DNA from: Lysobacterales bacterium
GTDB lineage: Bacteria > Pseudomonadota > Gammaproteobacteria > Xanthomonadales > S139-57
Reading direction: 5' to 3'
Assembly: GCA_026993285.1 (NCBI GenBank)
Contig: JALWTZ010000241.1
Span: 1-5,534 of the forward strand
DNA: 5,534 nt
Shown one piece after another: positions 1 to 5,534 of the stretch. Position 1 is the stretch's first letter; every line of letters begins with the position of its first letter. A program made the translations under genes and the position numbers. The notes under the pieces were generated by a model. It ran no database searches. It was not told the origin of the DNA and was given only the letters and a program-made list of their open reading frames with translations.

Positions 1-423
1 GCGGCGCAGAAAAAGGGGGTGAAGGTTTTTCTGGTTTCCAACCGGGAATGCCGCAAGCGCAAGGGCCGTGCGGAAGCCTGCCCGCAGAAGCAGGATATTG
101 TCGACAATCTGGCCCGGCTGGGCCTGAAGGGCTTCCCCGCCCGCCAGATTCTCCTGAAGGGGGAACGCAAGGAATGGGGCTCCGAGAAAAAGGATCGCCG
201 TTTTCTGCTCTCGGTACGCTATCGCATTCTCATGCTCTTTGGCGATGATTTGGGTGATTTTATCCCAGGCGTGCGCAAGCTGAGCTGGCAGAAGCGCGCC
301 GAGCTGGTGGAAAAATACCGCAATCGCTGGGGGCAGCGCTGGTTTGTATTGCCCAACCCATCCTACGGTTCCTGGCAGCGGGTGCTGGGCAAGCCTTCGA
401 AAAAGCAGTTGCGGGGGTTTTGA
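1..423 (+). CDS. HAD-family acid phosphatase, lipoprotein e(P4)-like, 3' part only
   Basis: This is the C-terminal 140 residues of a gene that begins left of the window: the frame is open from base 1, so the GTG at 19 is an internal valine codon and not a start. Visible motifs fit HAD subfamily IIIB phosphatases (the acid phosphatase/e(P4) group): motif II as LVSNRE at partial residues 11-16, the motif III lysine in SEKKDRR at 61-67, and motif IV as GDDLGDF at 81-87. The family-typical tail WFVLPNPSYGSW follows at 114-125. The nucleophile DxD motif and any lipoprotein signal peptide must lie upstream, so location cannot be judged; relatives are outer-membrane or periplasmic phosphomonoesterases acting on nucleotides or small phosphate esters. 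The TGA stop overlaps the ATG of pip, which suggests one transcript. Family assignment is firm; substrate is unknown. Confidence 0.87.
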   Translation, partial: AAQKKGVKVFLVSNRECRKRKGRAEACPQKQDIVDNLARLGLKGFPARQILLKGERKEWGSEKKDRRFLLSVRYRILMLFGDDLGDFIPGVRKLSWQKRAELVEKYRNRWGQRWFVLPNPSYGSWQRVLGKPSKKQLRGF

Positions 424-426
424 TGC
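413..426 (+). promoter_or_regulatory. Overlapping stop/start TGATG with G-rich ribosome site for pip
   Basis: The phosphatase TGA (421-423) shares its A with the pip ATG (423-425). A run of five G at 413-417 lies five bases before the ATG and can serve as a Shine-Dalgarno-like element. A TTG at 420 is also in frame one codon earlier, but the ATG is the better start given the overlap and spacing. The arrangement is typical of translational coupling. Confidence 0.6.
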
Positions 427-1370
427 GCGGTCTCTACCCGGAAATCGAGCCCTTCGAGCACGGCATGTTGCCGGTTTCCGATCTGCATGAAATCTACTAC
501 GAGCAGTGTGGCAACCCGGAAGGCAAGCCGGTGGTCTTTCTGCATGGCGGCCCCGGTGGCGGTGGCAGCACGGAGCCGCGCCGCTTTTTCGACCCGGAAT
601 CCTACCGCATCATCCTGCTGGACCAGCGTGGTTGCGGCCGCTCCCGCCCCCATGCGGAACTGCGCCAGAATACGACCTGGGATCTGGTGGAGGATATCGA
701 AAAGCTGCGCCGGTATCTGGGCATCGAGCGCTGGCAGGTTTTCGGCGGTTCCTGGGGCAGCACCCTGGCGCTGGCCTATGCCCAAACCCACCCCGAAGCG
801 GTCAGTGAACTGGTCTTGCGCGGCATTTTCCTGCTGCGCCGGCGGGAATTGCTCTGGTTCTACCAGGAAGGCTGCAGCCGCCTGTTTCCCGATGCCTGGG
901 AAGCCTTTCTTGCCCCCATTCCCGCCGTGGAACGGGGGGATCTGATCAGCGCCTATTACCGCCGCCTCACCCATGAAGACCCGGCGGTTCGGCTGGAAGC
1001 GGCGCGGGCCTGGTCGGTGTGGGAGGCGTCCACCAGCCACCTGCTGCAGAACCCGCGGCATATCGCCTCGGCGGCCGGTGATGACTTCGCCACTGCCTTT
1101 GCCCGCATCGAGGCCCATTATTTTGTGCATGGCGGCTTTTTCAGCCATGAAAACCAGTTGCTGGAAGGCATCGACCGTATTCGCCACATCCCGGCGGTGA
1201 TTGTGCAGGGGCGCTACGATGTGGTCTGCCCGGCGGAAACCGCCTGGGCCTTGCACCGGGCCTGGCCGGAGGCCCGCTTCGTCATGGTGCCGGATGCCGG
1301 CCATTCCGCTTTCGAGCCGGGTATCACCGACGCGCTGATTCAGGCCACCGATGCCTTTGCCGGAAAATAG
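423..1370 (+). CDS. pip: Prolyl iminopeptidase (proline aminopeptidase, peptidase family S33)
   Basis: A cytoplasmic alpha/beta-hydrolase that removes N-terminal proline from peptides, a step in peptide turnover. The 315-residue product has the family's usual length. Visible features are the oxyanion-loop motif HGGPGGGG at 41-48, DQRGCGRSRPHA at 67-78, the nucleophile elbow GGSWGS with Ser110, the acid Asp266 in QGRYDVVCP, and the base His294 in DAGHS. These triad positions coincide with those I recall for the Xanthomonas enzyme (Ser110, Asp266, His294). The middle part, about residues 137-240, is the helical cap that shapes the proline pocket. No signal peptide is present. The gene is translationally linked to the phosphatase before it. 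Its 3' end overlaps the convergent histidine kinase gene by 31 bp. Nothing looks damaged. The assignment is secure; only the exact peptide preference is open. Confidence 0.96.
   Translation: MRGLYPEIEPFEHGMLPVSDLHEIYYEQCGNPEGKPVVFLHGGPGGGGSTEPRRFFDPESYRIILLDQRGCGRSRPHAELRQNTTWDLVEDIEKLRRYLGIERWQVFGGSWGSTLALAYAQTHPEAVSELVLRGIFLLRRRELLWFYQEGCSRLFPDAWEAFLAPIPAVERGDLISAYYRRLTHEDPAVRLEAARAWSVWEASTSHLLQNPRHIASAAGDDFATAFARIEAHYFVHGGFFSHENQLLEGIDRIRHIPAVIVQGRYDVVCPAETAWALHRAWPEARFVMVPDAGHSAFEPGITDALIQATDAFAGK
1340..1370. other. Convergent 3' overlap of pip and the histidine kinase gene
   Basis: The pip TAG is at 1368-1370 and the kinase TGA, read on the - strand, is at 1340-1342. The last ten codons of each gene are therefore antisense to the other. 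There is no intergenic space for a terminator, and I saw no GC hairpin followed by a T-run on either strand near the junction, so the two transcripts should overlap. Confidence 0.85.
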
Positions 1371-3295
1371 ACGCTGAAGCACGCGCCCTGCCGCTCCGCC
1401 CGGTTTTCTGCCCGCACTTCGGCCAGATGGAAGCGGGCGATCAACTGCACGATATACAGCCCCAGCCCCAGATGGGGCGTATCCCGTTCACTGCCATGGG
1501 CCCGAACGGAGACCATGGAATCGAACAGGCGTTCCGGTGGCGGCTCCTCCGGCAGTGGTGGGCCGTCATTTTCCACGGTCAGGACGATAGCGCTGGATTG
1601 CATCTGCAGCCTGAACAGAATCTGCCCATCCGGCGGGCAGTGACCGCAGGCATTGTCCAGCAGCTTGTCCAGCAGCTGGATGAGGAGTTCTGCCGCGCCC
1701 CGGATATGCAACCCCGGTTGAATATCGGCCTCGATCCGGCAGTGTGTGCAGGTGGCTCGGGCCACGGAGACATATTCGCCCAGCAGGTCCGAGAGGGCGA
1801 CATCACCGTGTTGTTCCTGCTGAATGCTTTGTTCCAGCCGGTTGGCCTCGGTCATGGCCTGCAGGATGCGCTGCAGCCGGGCCAGGCCGCCCTGGGCCCG
1901 CCGCAGATAGGTGGAATCGCCCAGGTTCTGTTCCATCTCCAGATTCTCCAGCGAGGAACGCACCACCGCCAGCGGGGTTTTCAGTTCATGGGAGAGCTTG
2001 TCGGCCAGGGTGCGCAGATAGCGGGTGTGCTGCCCGAGACTGCCCAGCATTTCCGCGTAGGCGCGGGACAGTTCGCCCAGCTCATCCTGTGCCCGTGAGG
2101 GCTCGAAATCGGCATTCAGCCCGTGCTGTTCGTGCCAGGCGGTATCCACTGCCTGTTTCAGGCGGCGTACCCGGCGGGTGAGCACACTGGCGTAGATGAG
2201 CAGAATCAGCACCGCCAGCAGGAAGACCACCCCGGAAACCAGCAGCAGCTGGCGCAGGGCGTTGGCGGCCAGGGTCAGCAGACGGTTGTTGTCCTGGCGG
2301 GAGACCAGGATGGCCACCACGGCATCACCGCTTTTCAATGGCAGGGCGGCGAGGGTGGCCAGCCGGCCGCTTTCCGGCTCCAGCAGCCATTCCACCGCCG
2401 GCTGGCCGTTGCGGGCCTGTTCGATGGCACGCGATTGCAGCCGCCAGCGCTGGCCGGAGGGTGGTTCGTCCAGATCCAGCGGGCCGGAAAGCAGACGGTA
2501 GAGCCAGTTCTGCCACCAGGGGCGTTCATCGGGGGTGGGGTCTTGCGGCGGTTCGGAACGGGCCAGTACCCAGCCGTCAGGGTTGAGTAGCCAGTAGCGT
2601 GCTTCCGCGCCGGCATGACCGGCCAGCAGGAATTCCAGGCTGCGATCATAGCCAGTCAGTGGCCAGAGGCCGGTTTCCGGCAGGCGCAGGCGGGGTTTCC
2701 CGTCATCCAGCCATTGCAGGGCCACGCCTTTCAATGCCAGTACGGGCAGTCGCAATTCGATGCCGTATTCTCCGCCCAGATCGGTCACGGCATATTCCAG
2801 CCGCCGGGCTTCGGGCAGGGGGAGGCTGCCCTGACCCAGACCCTCCCAGAACAAGGGCAGGCGGATCAGATCCTGCGGTTGTTGCAGCCAGAGGTAGAGG
2901 CCATCGCCCTGTTGTTCACCCGGGCTGGAGAAATGGAACCCGCTATCGTTCAGTACCAGTCGCAGCCAGAGGGTGTCGGCCGTGCGCCCCAGCCAGCCCT
3001 GCAGGCCCTCGGCCTGAAACTGGGGCGCTATGCTGGGCCAGTCTTCGCCGTAGCCGTCCAGTTGCATGCCGGCGGGCAGGGGTTGCAGGTAGAGTGCCCT
3101 GCGTTTGTCGTACAAATCCTGCATGCGTGCCTGGCGCTGCTGCAGGTTGCCGGCCACCGCCTGCAGGGCCTGTTGCTGGGCCTGGCTCAGGGCCTGTCGC
3201 AGCAGTTCTTCCAGTTCGCCGACAAACTGCCAGGCGGCCAGGGGCAGTGCCAGTACCAGCAGGGAGAGGATCAGCAGTTGGCGACGCAGTTTCAA
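1340..3295 (-). CDS. pdsS: Membrane sensor histidine kinase, proteobacterial dedicated sortase system type
   Basis: A 651-residue sensor kinase expected to phosphorylate the regulator encoded just upstream. Order of parts: TM1 at about 6-25, a glutamine-rich helix at 30-60, a large periplasmic sensor region to about 345 with LDGYGEDW at 79-86, TM2 at about 349-370, a HAMP-like linker to about 420, dimerisation helices with the H-box KLSHELKTPL (His436), then the ATPase domain with N-box LLDKLLDNA (Asn548), ENDGPPLP in place of a classical G1 box, the F-box region LFDSMVSVR at 590-598, and G2 as HLGLGLYIVQLIA. The LFDSMVSVR and PHLGLGLYIV stretches and the sensor layout are what I recall of the PdsS family (TIGR03785). 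The start is TTG, the only in-frame start after the preceding gene's TGA; the next Met (58) would delete TM1. Odd: two CxHC motifs at 516-519 and 550-553. Kinase function is certain; the sortase-system label is from memory of the family, and the ligand is unknown. Confidence 0.85.
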   Translation of the reverse strand: MKLRRQLLILSLLVLALPLAAWQFVGELEELLRQALSQAQQQALQAVAGNLQQRQARMQDLYDKRRALYLQPLPAGMQLDGYGEDWPSIAPQFQAEGLQGWLGRTADTLWLRLVLNDSGFHFSSPGEQQGDGLYLWLQQPQDLIRLPLFWEGLGQGSLPLPEARRLEYAVTDLGGEYGIELRLPVLALKGVALQWLDDGKPRLRLPETGLWPLTGYDRSLEFLLAGHAGAEARYWLLNPDGWVLARSEPPQDPTPDERPWWQNWLYRLLSGPLDLDEPPSGQRWRLQSRAIEQARNGQPAVEWLLEPESGRLATLAALPLKSGDAVVAILVSRQDNNRLLTLAANALRQLLLVSGVVFLLAVLILLIYASVLTRRVRRLKQAVDTAWHEQHGLNADFEPSRAQDELGELSRAYAEMLGSLGQHTRYLRTLADKLSHELKTPLAVVRSSLENLEMEQNLGDSTYLRRAQGGLARLQRILQAMTEANRLEQSIQQEQHGDVALSDLLGEYVSVARATCTHCRIEADIQPGLHIRGAAELLIQLLDKLLDNACGHCPPDGQILFRLQMQSSAIVLTVENDGPPLPEEPPPERLFDSMVSVRAHGSERDTPHLGLGLYIVQLIARFHLAEVRAENRAERQGACFSVYFPAKASVA

Positions 3296-3305
3296 GAGCG
3301 CGCAA

Positions 3306-3309
3306 CCTC
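3306..3309 (-). promoter_or_regulatory. Shine-Dalgarno GAGG for the kinase, inside the regulator's stop codon
   Basis: On the - strand the end of the regulator reads TGAGG, so the SD-like GAGG shares two bases with the TGA stop. Ten bases separate it from the TTG start at 3295, slightly longer than ideal. It supports the TTG start and suggests that kinase translation depends on ribosomes finishing the regulator. Confidence 0.5.
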
Positions 3310-3997
3310 AGGGCGCTTTCCAGCGGTAGCCCATGCCATGCACGGCCTCGATGGCATCGAAGCCTTCATCCAGCTGGCGGAACTTGCGCCGGATGCGCTT
3401 GACATGGCTGGTAACGGTGGCCAGATCCACATAGATATTGGCGGCTTCCATCAGCTGATCCCGGCTTTTGACCATGCCGGGGCGGCGGGCCAGGGCATGG
3501 ACAATCCAGAACTCGGTTACGGTCAGTGGCACCTCTTCGGCCTGCCAGTAGACACGCATGCGCTCCGGCTCCAGCCGCAGGGGGCCGCATTGCAGCACTT
3601 CCTCTTCCGGTTTGTCCTGGCGAAAGGCTTCCGCACGGCGGAACAGGCCGGCGATGCGCACCAGCAGCTGGTTGATGGAGGCATCCTTGCTCAGGTAGTC
3701 GTCGGCACCCAGGCGAATGCCGGAGATTTCATCCAGTTCACTGTCGCGGGCGGTGAGGAAGATGATGGGCAGGGTGGCGCTCATCTGGCGCAGCTGGCGG
3801 CAGAGGTCGAAGCCGCCTTCGCTTTCCTCGCCCAGGCCGATGTCGATGACCACCAGGTCCGGCAATTCCCGCTCGAAGGCGGCCAGGGCGCTGGGCCGGT
3901 CGGGATAGTCGCTGACCCGGTACTGCTGCCGTTCCAGCGCGGTGCGGTAGTTGGCGCGAATGTCCGGTTCATCCTCGACGATGGCTACATGTTTCAT
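3308..3997 (-). CDS. pdsR: OmpR/PhoB-family response regulator, proteobacterial dedicated sortase system type
   Basis: A 229-residue DNA-binding response regulator. The receiver domain (about 1-122) has the acidic pair in VEDE (Glu8, Asp9), the phospho-acceptor Asp52 in VIDIGLG, Thr82 in FLTARD and Lys104 in YLSKD, so all switch residues are intact. The C-terminal winged helix (about 135-227) ends in GMGYRW, with the likely recognition helix at about 191-206. SEGGFDLCRQLR, LTVTEFWIVHALA and VTSHVKRIRRKF match what I remember of the PdsR family (TIGR03787), which pairs with PdsS kinases and co-occurs with a variant sortase. The ATG at 3997 follows a strong SD, AGGAG at 4006-4010, eight bases away. 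The kinase follows after 12 bases in the same frame. No sortase or sortase target is encoded in this window, so the regulon is not evident here. Confidence 0.9.
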   Translation of the reverse strand: MKHVAIVEDEPDIRANYRTALERQQYRVSDYPDRPSALAAFERELPDLVVIDIGLGEESEGGFDLCRQLRQMSATLPIIFLTARDSELDEISGIRLGADDYLSKDASINQLLVRIAGLFRRAEAFRQDKPEEEVLQCGPLRLEPERMRVYWQAEEVPLTVTEFWIVHALARRPGMVKSRDQLMEAANIYVDLATVTSHVKRIRRKFRQLDEGFDAIEAVHGMGYRWKAP

Positions 3998-4005
3998 GCG
4001 GTGCT

Positions 4006-4010
4006 CTCCT
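4006..4010 (-). promoter_or_regulatory. Strong Shine-Dalgarno (AGGAG) of the response regulator gene
   Basis: AGGAG on the - strand lies eight bases before the ATG at 3997. It is the best ribosome site in the window and fixes this start. It contrasts with the weak signals before the kinase and gshA. Confidence 0.75.
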
Positions 4011-4029
4011 GCCTGCGTATCGGTGCCAG

Positions 4030-4056
4030 ACTATGGAAAAAGCGAAAGGCAAACAA
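4030..4056 (-). promoter_or_regulatory. Weak sigma70-like promoter candidate for the regulator-kinase pair
   Basis: In the 101 bases between gshA and the regulator, the - strand has TTGTTT (4056-4051) and CATAGT (4035-4030) separated by 15 bases. This gives about 3/6 and 4/6 matches to the consensus hexamers. An alternative -10, TAGTCT, gives 17-base spacing but only three matches. Either would start transcription roughly 25 bases before the ATG. The score is low, and read-through from gshA is an equally good explanation for expression. Confidence 0.3.
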
Positions 4057-4074
4057 GGGCGGTTTTCAGGGCGG
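4056..4074 (-). repeat. Two 7-bp direct repeats CCGCCCT, 12-bp period, before the regulator gene
   Basis: The - strand reads CCGCCCT, GAAAA, CCGCCCT, then TGTTT: two identical 7-mers (4074-4068 and 4062-4056), each followed by an A/T-rich spacer. The second copy abuts the candidate -35 element. OmpR/PhoB-type regulators usually bind direct repeats of about one helical turn, so this could be an autoregulatory site. Chance is a real alternative in GC-rich DNA. Confidence 0.35.
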
Positions 4075-4098
4075 CTTGCGGGCAGTGCGCCCCGGGTG

Positions 4099-5448
4099 TC
4101 AGTAGATGCACTCGCTGAACAGGAAGTCGATGTCCTCGTTCCATTCGTTATGAAAGGCGCGCAGTTTGCGTTCAGCCGGGGTGATGCCCTGCTCGGCAAT
4201 GCGCCACAGGCTGTCCAGGTAGATGCGTTCGTCCCGGCCCTGTTCATTCTCACGCTTGCGGTTTTTCAGGCCGCTTTCCGCCATGGCCAGCACCTCGATG
4301 GCCAGTTCCCGCAGGCTCTTGCCGGCAATTTCCGCCTTCAGGCCAATGCGCGCCACATCCTCGCGCAGTTGCTGCCGCTGGCCGTTGCTCCAGCCCTTGA
4401 CCAGATCCCAGGCGGCATCCAGCGCGCCCTGGTCATAGAGCAGTCCGGTCCAAAGCGCCGGCAGGGCACAGAGCCGGTGCCAGGGGCCACCGTCGGCGCC
4501 GCGCATCTCCAGATAACGCTTGAGGCGTACTTCCGGGAAGCAGGTGGTCATGTGGTCCTCGAAATCCTGCAGGGTGGGCAGCTCGCCGGGCAGGGCCGGC
4601 AGCCGGCCCTCGAGGAAATCCCGGAAGGACTGGCCGCTGGCGTCGATGTACCGCCCGTCACGGTAGACGAAATACATGGGCACATCCAGCAGGTAATCCA
4701 CCCAGCGTTCGAAGCCCATGCCGTCTTCGAAGACGAAGGGCAGCATGCCCGAGCGTTGCGGGTCGGTGCGGGTCCAGATATGCGAGCGCCAGGAAAGATA
4801 GCCGTTGGGCCGGCCTTCGCTGAAGGGGGAATTGGCGAACAGGGCGGTGGCCAGGGGCTGCAGGGCCAGGGAGACACGGAATTTCTTCACCATGTCCGCT
4901 TCGGAACTGAAGTCCAGATTGACCTGCACGGTGCAGGTACGCAGCATCATGTCCAGGCCCAGGTCGCCTACCTGCGGCATGTACTCACGCATGATCTTGT
5001 AGCGCCCCTTGGGCATCCAGGGAATGTCCTCGCGCCGCCACTTGGGCTGGAAACCCATGCCGAGGAAACCGGCGCCGATTTCCTCGGCCACGGTCTTGAC
5101 CTGTTTCAGATGGGTGTGTACTTCCGCGCAGGTCTGGTGGATGCTCTCCAGCGGCGCGCCGGAAAGTTCCAGCTGCCCGCCCGGCTCCAGGGTGATGGAA
5201 TCATGCTGTTTGCCCTTGAGGGCGATGAGCTTCCCGTTTTCTTCCACTGCCTGCCAGCCGAAGCGACGCAGCCCTTCCAGCATGGCCCGGATGCTGCAGT
5301 CCCCTTCGTAGGGCAGGGGGCGCAGGTCCGACTGGCGGAAGCCAAATTTTTCGTGCTCCGTGCCGATACGCCAGTCTTCACCGGGTTTGCAGCCCTGCTG
5401 CAGGGTCTCGATCAGGGGTGCCTTGCTCTGGATGGGGTCCGCATTCAT
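4099..5448 (-). CDS. gshA: Glutamate-cysteine ligase, plant/alphaproteobacterial type (GCS2 family)
   Basis: Catalyses ATP-dependent joining of glutamate and cysteine to gamma-glutamylcysteine, the first step of glutathione synthesis in the cytoplasm. From the ATG at 5448 it has 449 residues, the usual size for bacterial members. Landmarks are WRIGTEHEKFGF at 26-37, LEPGGQLELSGAP at 87-99, GMGFQPKWRREDIP at 130-143, RTCTVQVNLDFSSEADM at 170-186, ALFANSPFSEG at 202-212, and FPEVRLKRYLEMRGADGGPW at 304-323. These are near-identical to plant GSH1 blocks and unlike the E. coli enzyme. Cys107 and Cys327 correspond to the plant CC2 disulfide pair; the CC1 positions are Ala270 and Ala285. An in-frame GTG at 5496 would add 16 residues, but neither start has a clear SD; I prefer the ATG because conserved sequence begins only about 20 residues on. 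The regulator gene follows on the same strand. Confidence 0.95.
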   Translation of the reverse strand: MNADPIQSKAPLIETLQQGCKPGEDWRIGTEHEKFGFRQSDLRPLPYEGDCSIRAMLEGLRRFGWQAVEENGKLIALKGKQHDSITLEPGGQLELSGAPLESIHQTCAEVHTHLKQVKTVAEEIGAGFLGMGFQPKWRREDIPWMPKGRYKIMREYMPQVGDLGLDMMLRTCTVQVNLDFSSEADMVKKFRVSLALQPLATALFANSPFSEGRPNGYLSWRSHIWTRTDPQRSGMLPFVFEDGMGFERWVDYLLDVPMYFVYRDGRYIDASGQSFRDFLEGRLPALPGELPTLQDFEDHMTTCFPEVRLKRYLEMRGADGGPWHRLCALPALWTGLLYDQGALDAAWDLVKGWSNGQRQQLREDVARIGLKAEIAGKSLRELAIEVLAMAESGLKNRKRENEQGRDERIYLDSLWRIAEQGITPAERKLRAFHNEWNEDIDFLFSECIY

Positions 5449-5534
5449 GAGATGGACTGTGCTGGGGAAAGAGGCGATTTTGCCATGAATCGGCACGCCA
5501 TGGGGAAAACGACTGTGGCGAGGGGGTCAGGCTT

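Noticed and set aside
19..423. A complete 134-residue gene starting at the GTG at 19
   Set aside because: The frame is open to base 1, and the region before the GTG already reads as part of the HAD domain; motif I is missing, so this is the tail of a longer gene.
1289..1301. Perfect inverted repeat GCCGG-ATG-CCGGC near the 3' end of pip
   Set aside because: The stem is only five bases, no T-run follows on either strand, and it encodes the conserved VPDAGH around the catalytic histidine.
363..1382. A 339-codon open frame on the - strand antisense to pip
   Set aside because: It has the same codon-on-codon antisense phase as above, while pip has a complete catalytic triad and family length. 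The antisense product has no recognisable motif.
1427..2098. A 223-codon open frame on the + strand opposite the kinase catalytic domain
   Set aside because: It is in the same antisense phase, and the kinase H, N, F and G2 motifs are encoded on the - strand here.
3998..4098. Terminator after gshA
   Set aside because: Short GC inverted segments such as GGGC/GCCC are present, but there is no stable hairpin followed by a T-run.
2615..4105. A 496-codon open frame on the + strand antisense to the regulator and most of the kinase
   Set aside because: Its codons align exactly opposite those of the real genes, so stops appear only opposite sense TTA, CTA or TCA, which are rare in this GC-rich coding style. 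It continues across the gene junction because both genes share a frame. The translation shows no domain.

Overview
The window is GC-rich, gene-dense DNA from a proteobacterium, most likely a gammaproteobacterium. I base this on the plant/alphaproteobacterial-type glutamate-cysteine ligase (also known from some gammaproteobacteria), a prolyl iminopeptidase whose triad positions match those I recall for the Xanthomonas enzyme, and a two-component pair resembling the proteobacterial dedicated sortase system family. Genus cannot be fixed from the sequence.

Layout: on the + strand, the 3' end of a HAD-type acid phosphatase of the lipoprotein e(P4) kind (1-423, cut by the left edge) runs into pip, prolyl iminopeptidase (423-1370), through a one-base TGATG overlap, so the two look co-translated. 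On the - strand, reading right to left, are gshA (4099-5448, glutamate-cysteine ligase), then after 101 bases an OmpR/PhoB-type response regulator (3308-3997) and, 12 bases on, its membrane-bound histidine kinase (1340-3295). The kinase and pip converge and their coding ends overlap by 31 bp. There is no gene-free stretch over 300 bases; the largest gap is the 101 bases before the response regulator.

How they fit together: regulator and kinase form a standard phosphorelay pair resembling PdsR/PdsS. That family normally accompanies a variant class sortase and its LPXTG-like target, and neither is visible here. The pair instead sits downstream of the first gene of glutathione synthesis. The kinase has only five cysteines, four of them in two CxHC motifs in its catalytic half, one immediately after the N-box. 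Together with the gshA neighbour this raises a testable but unproven idea of metal or thiol-redox control. The gap before the regulator holds a weak promoter candidate and a 7-bp direct repeat that could be an operator.

No RNA genes, mobile elements, CRISPR arrays or convincing intrinsic terminators were seen.
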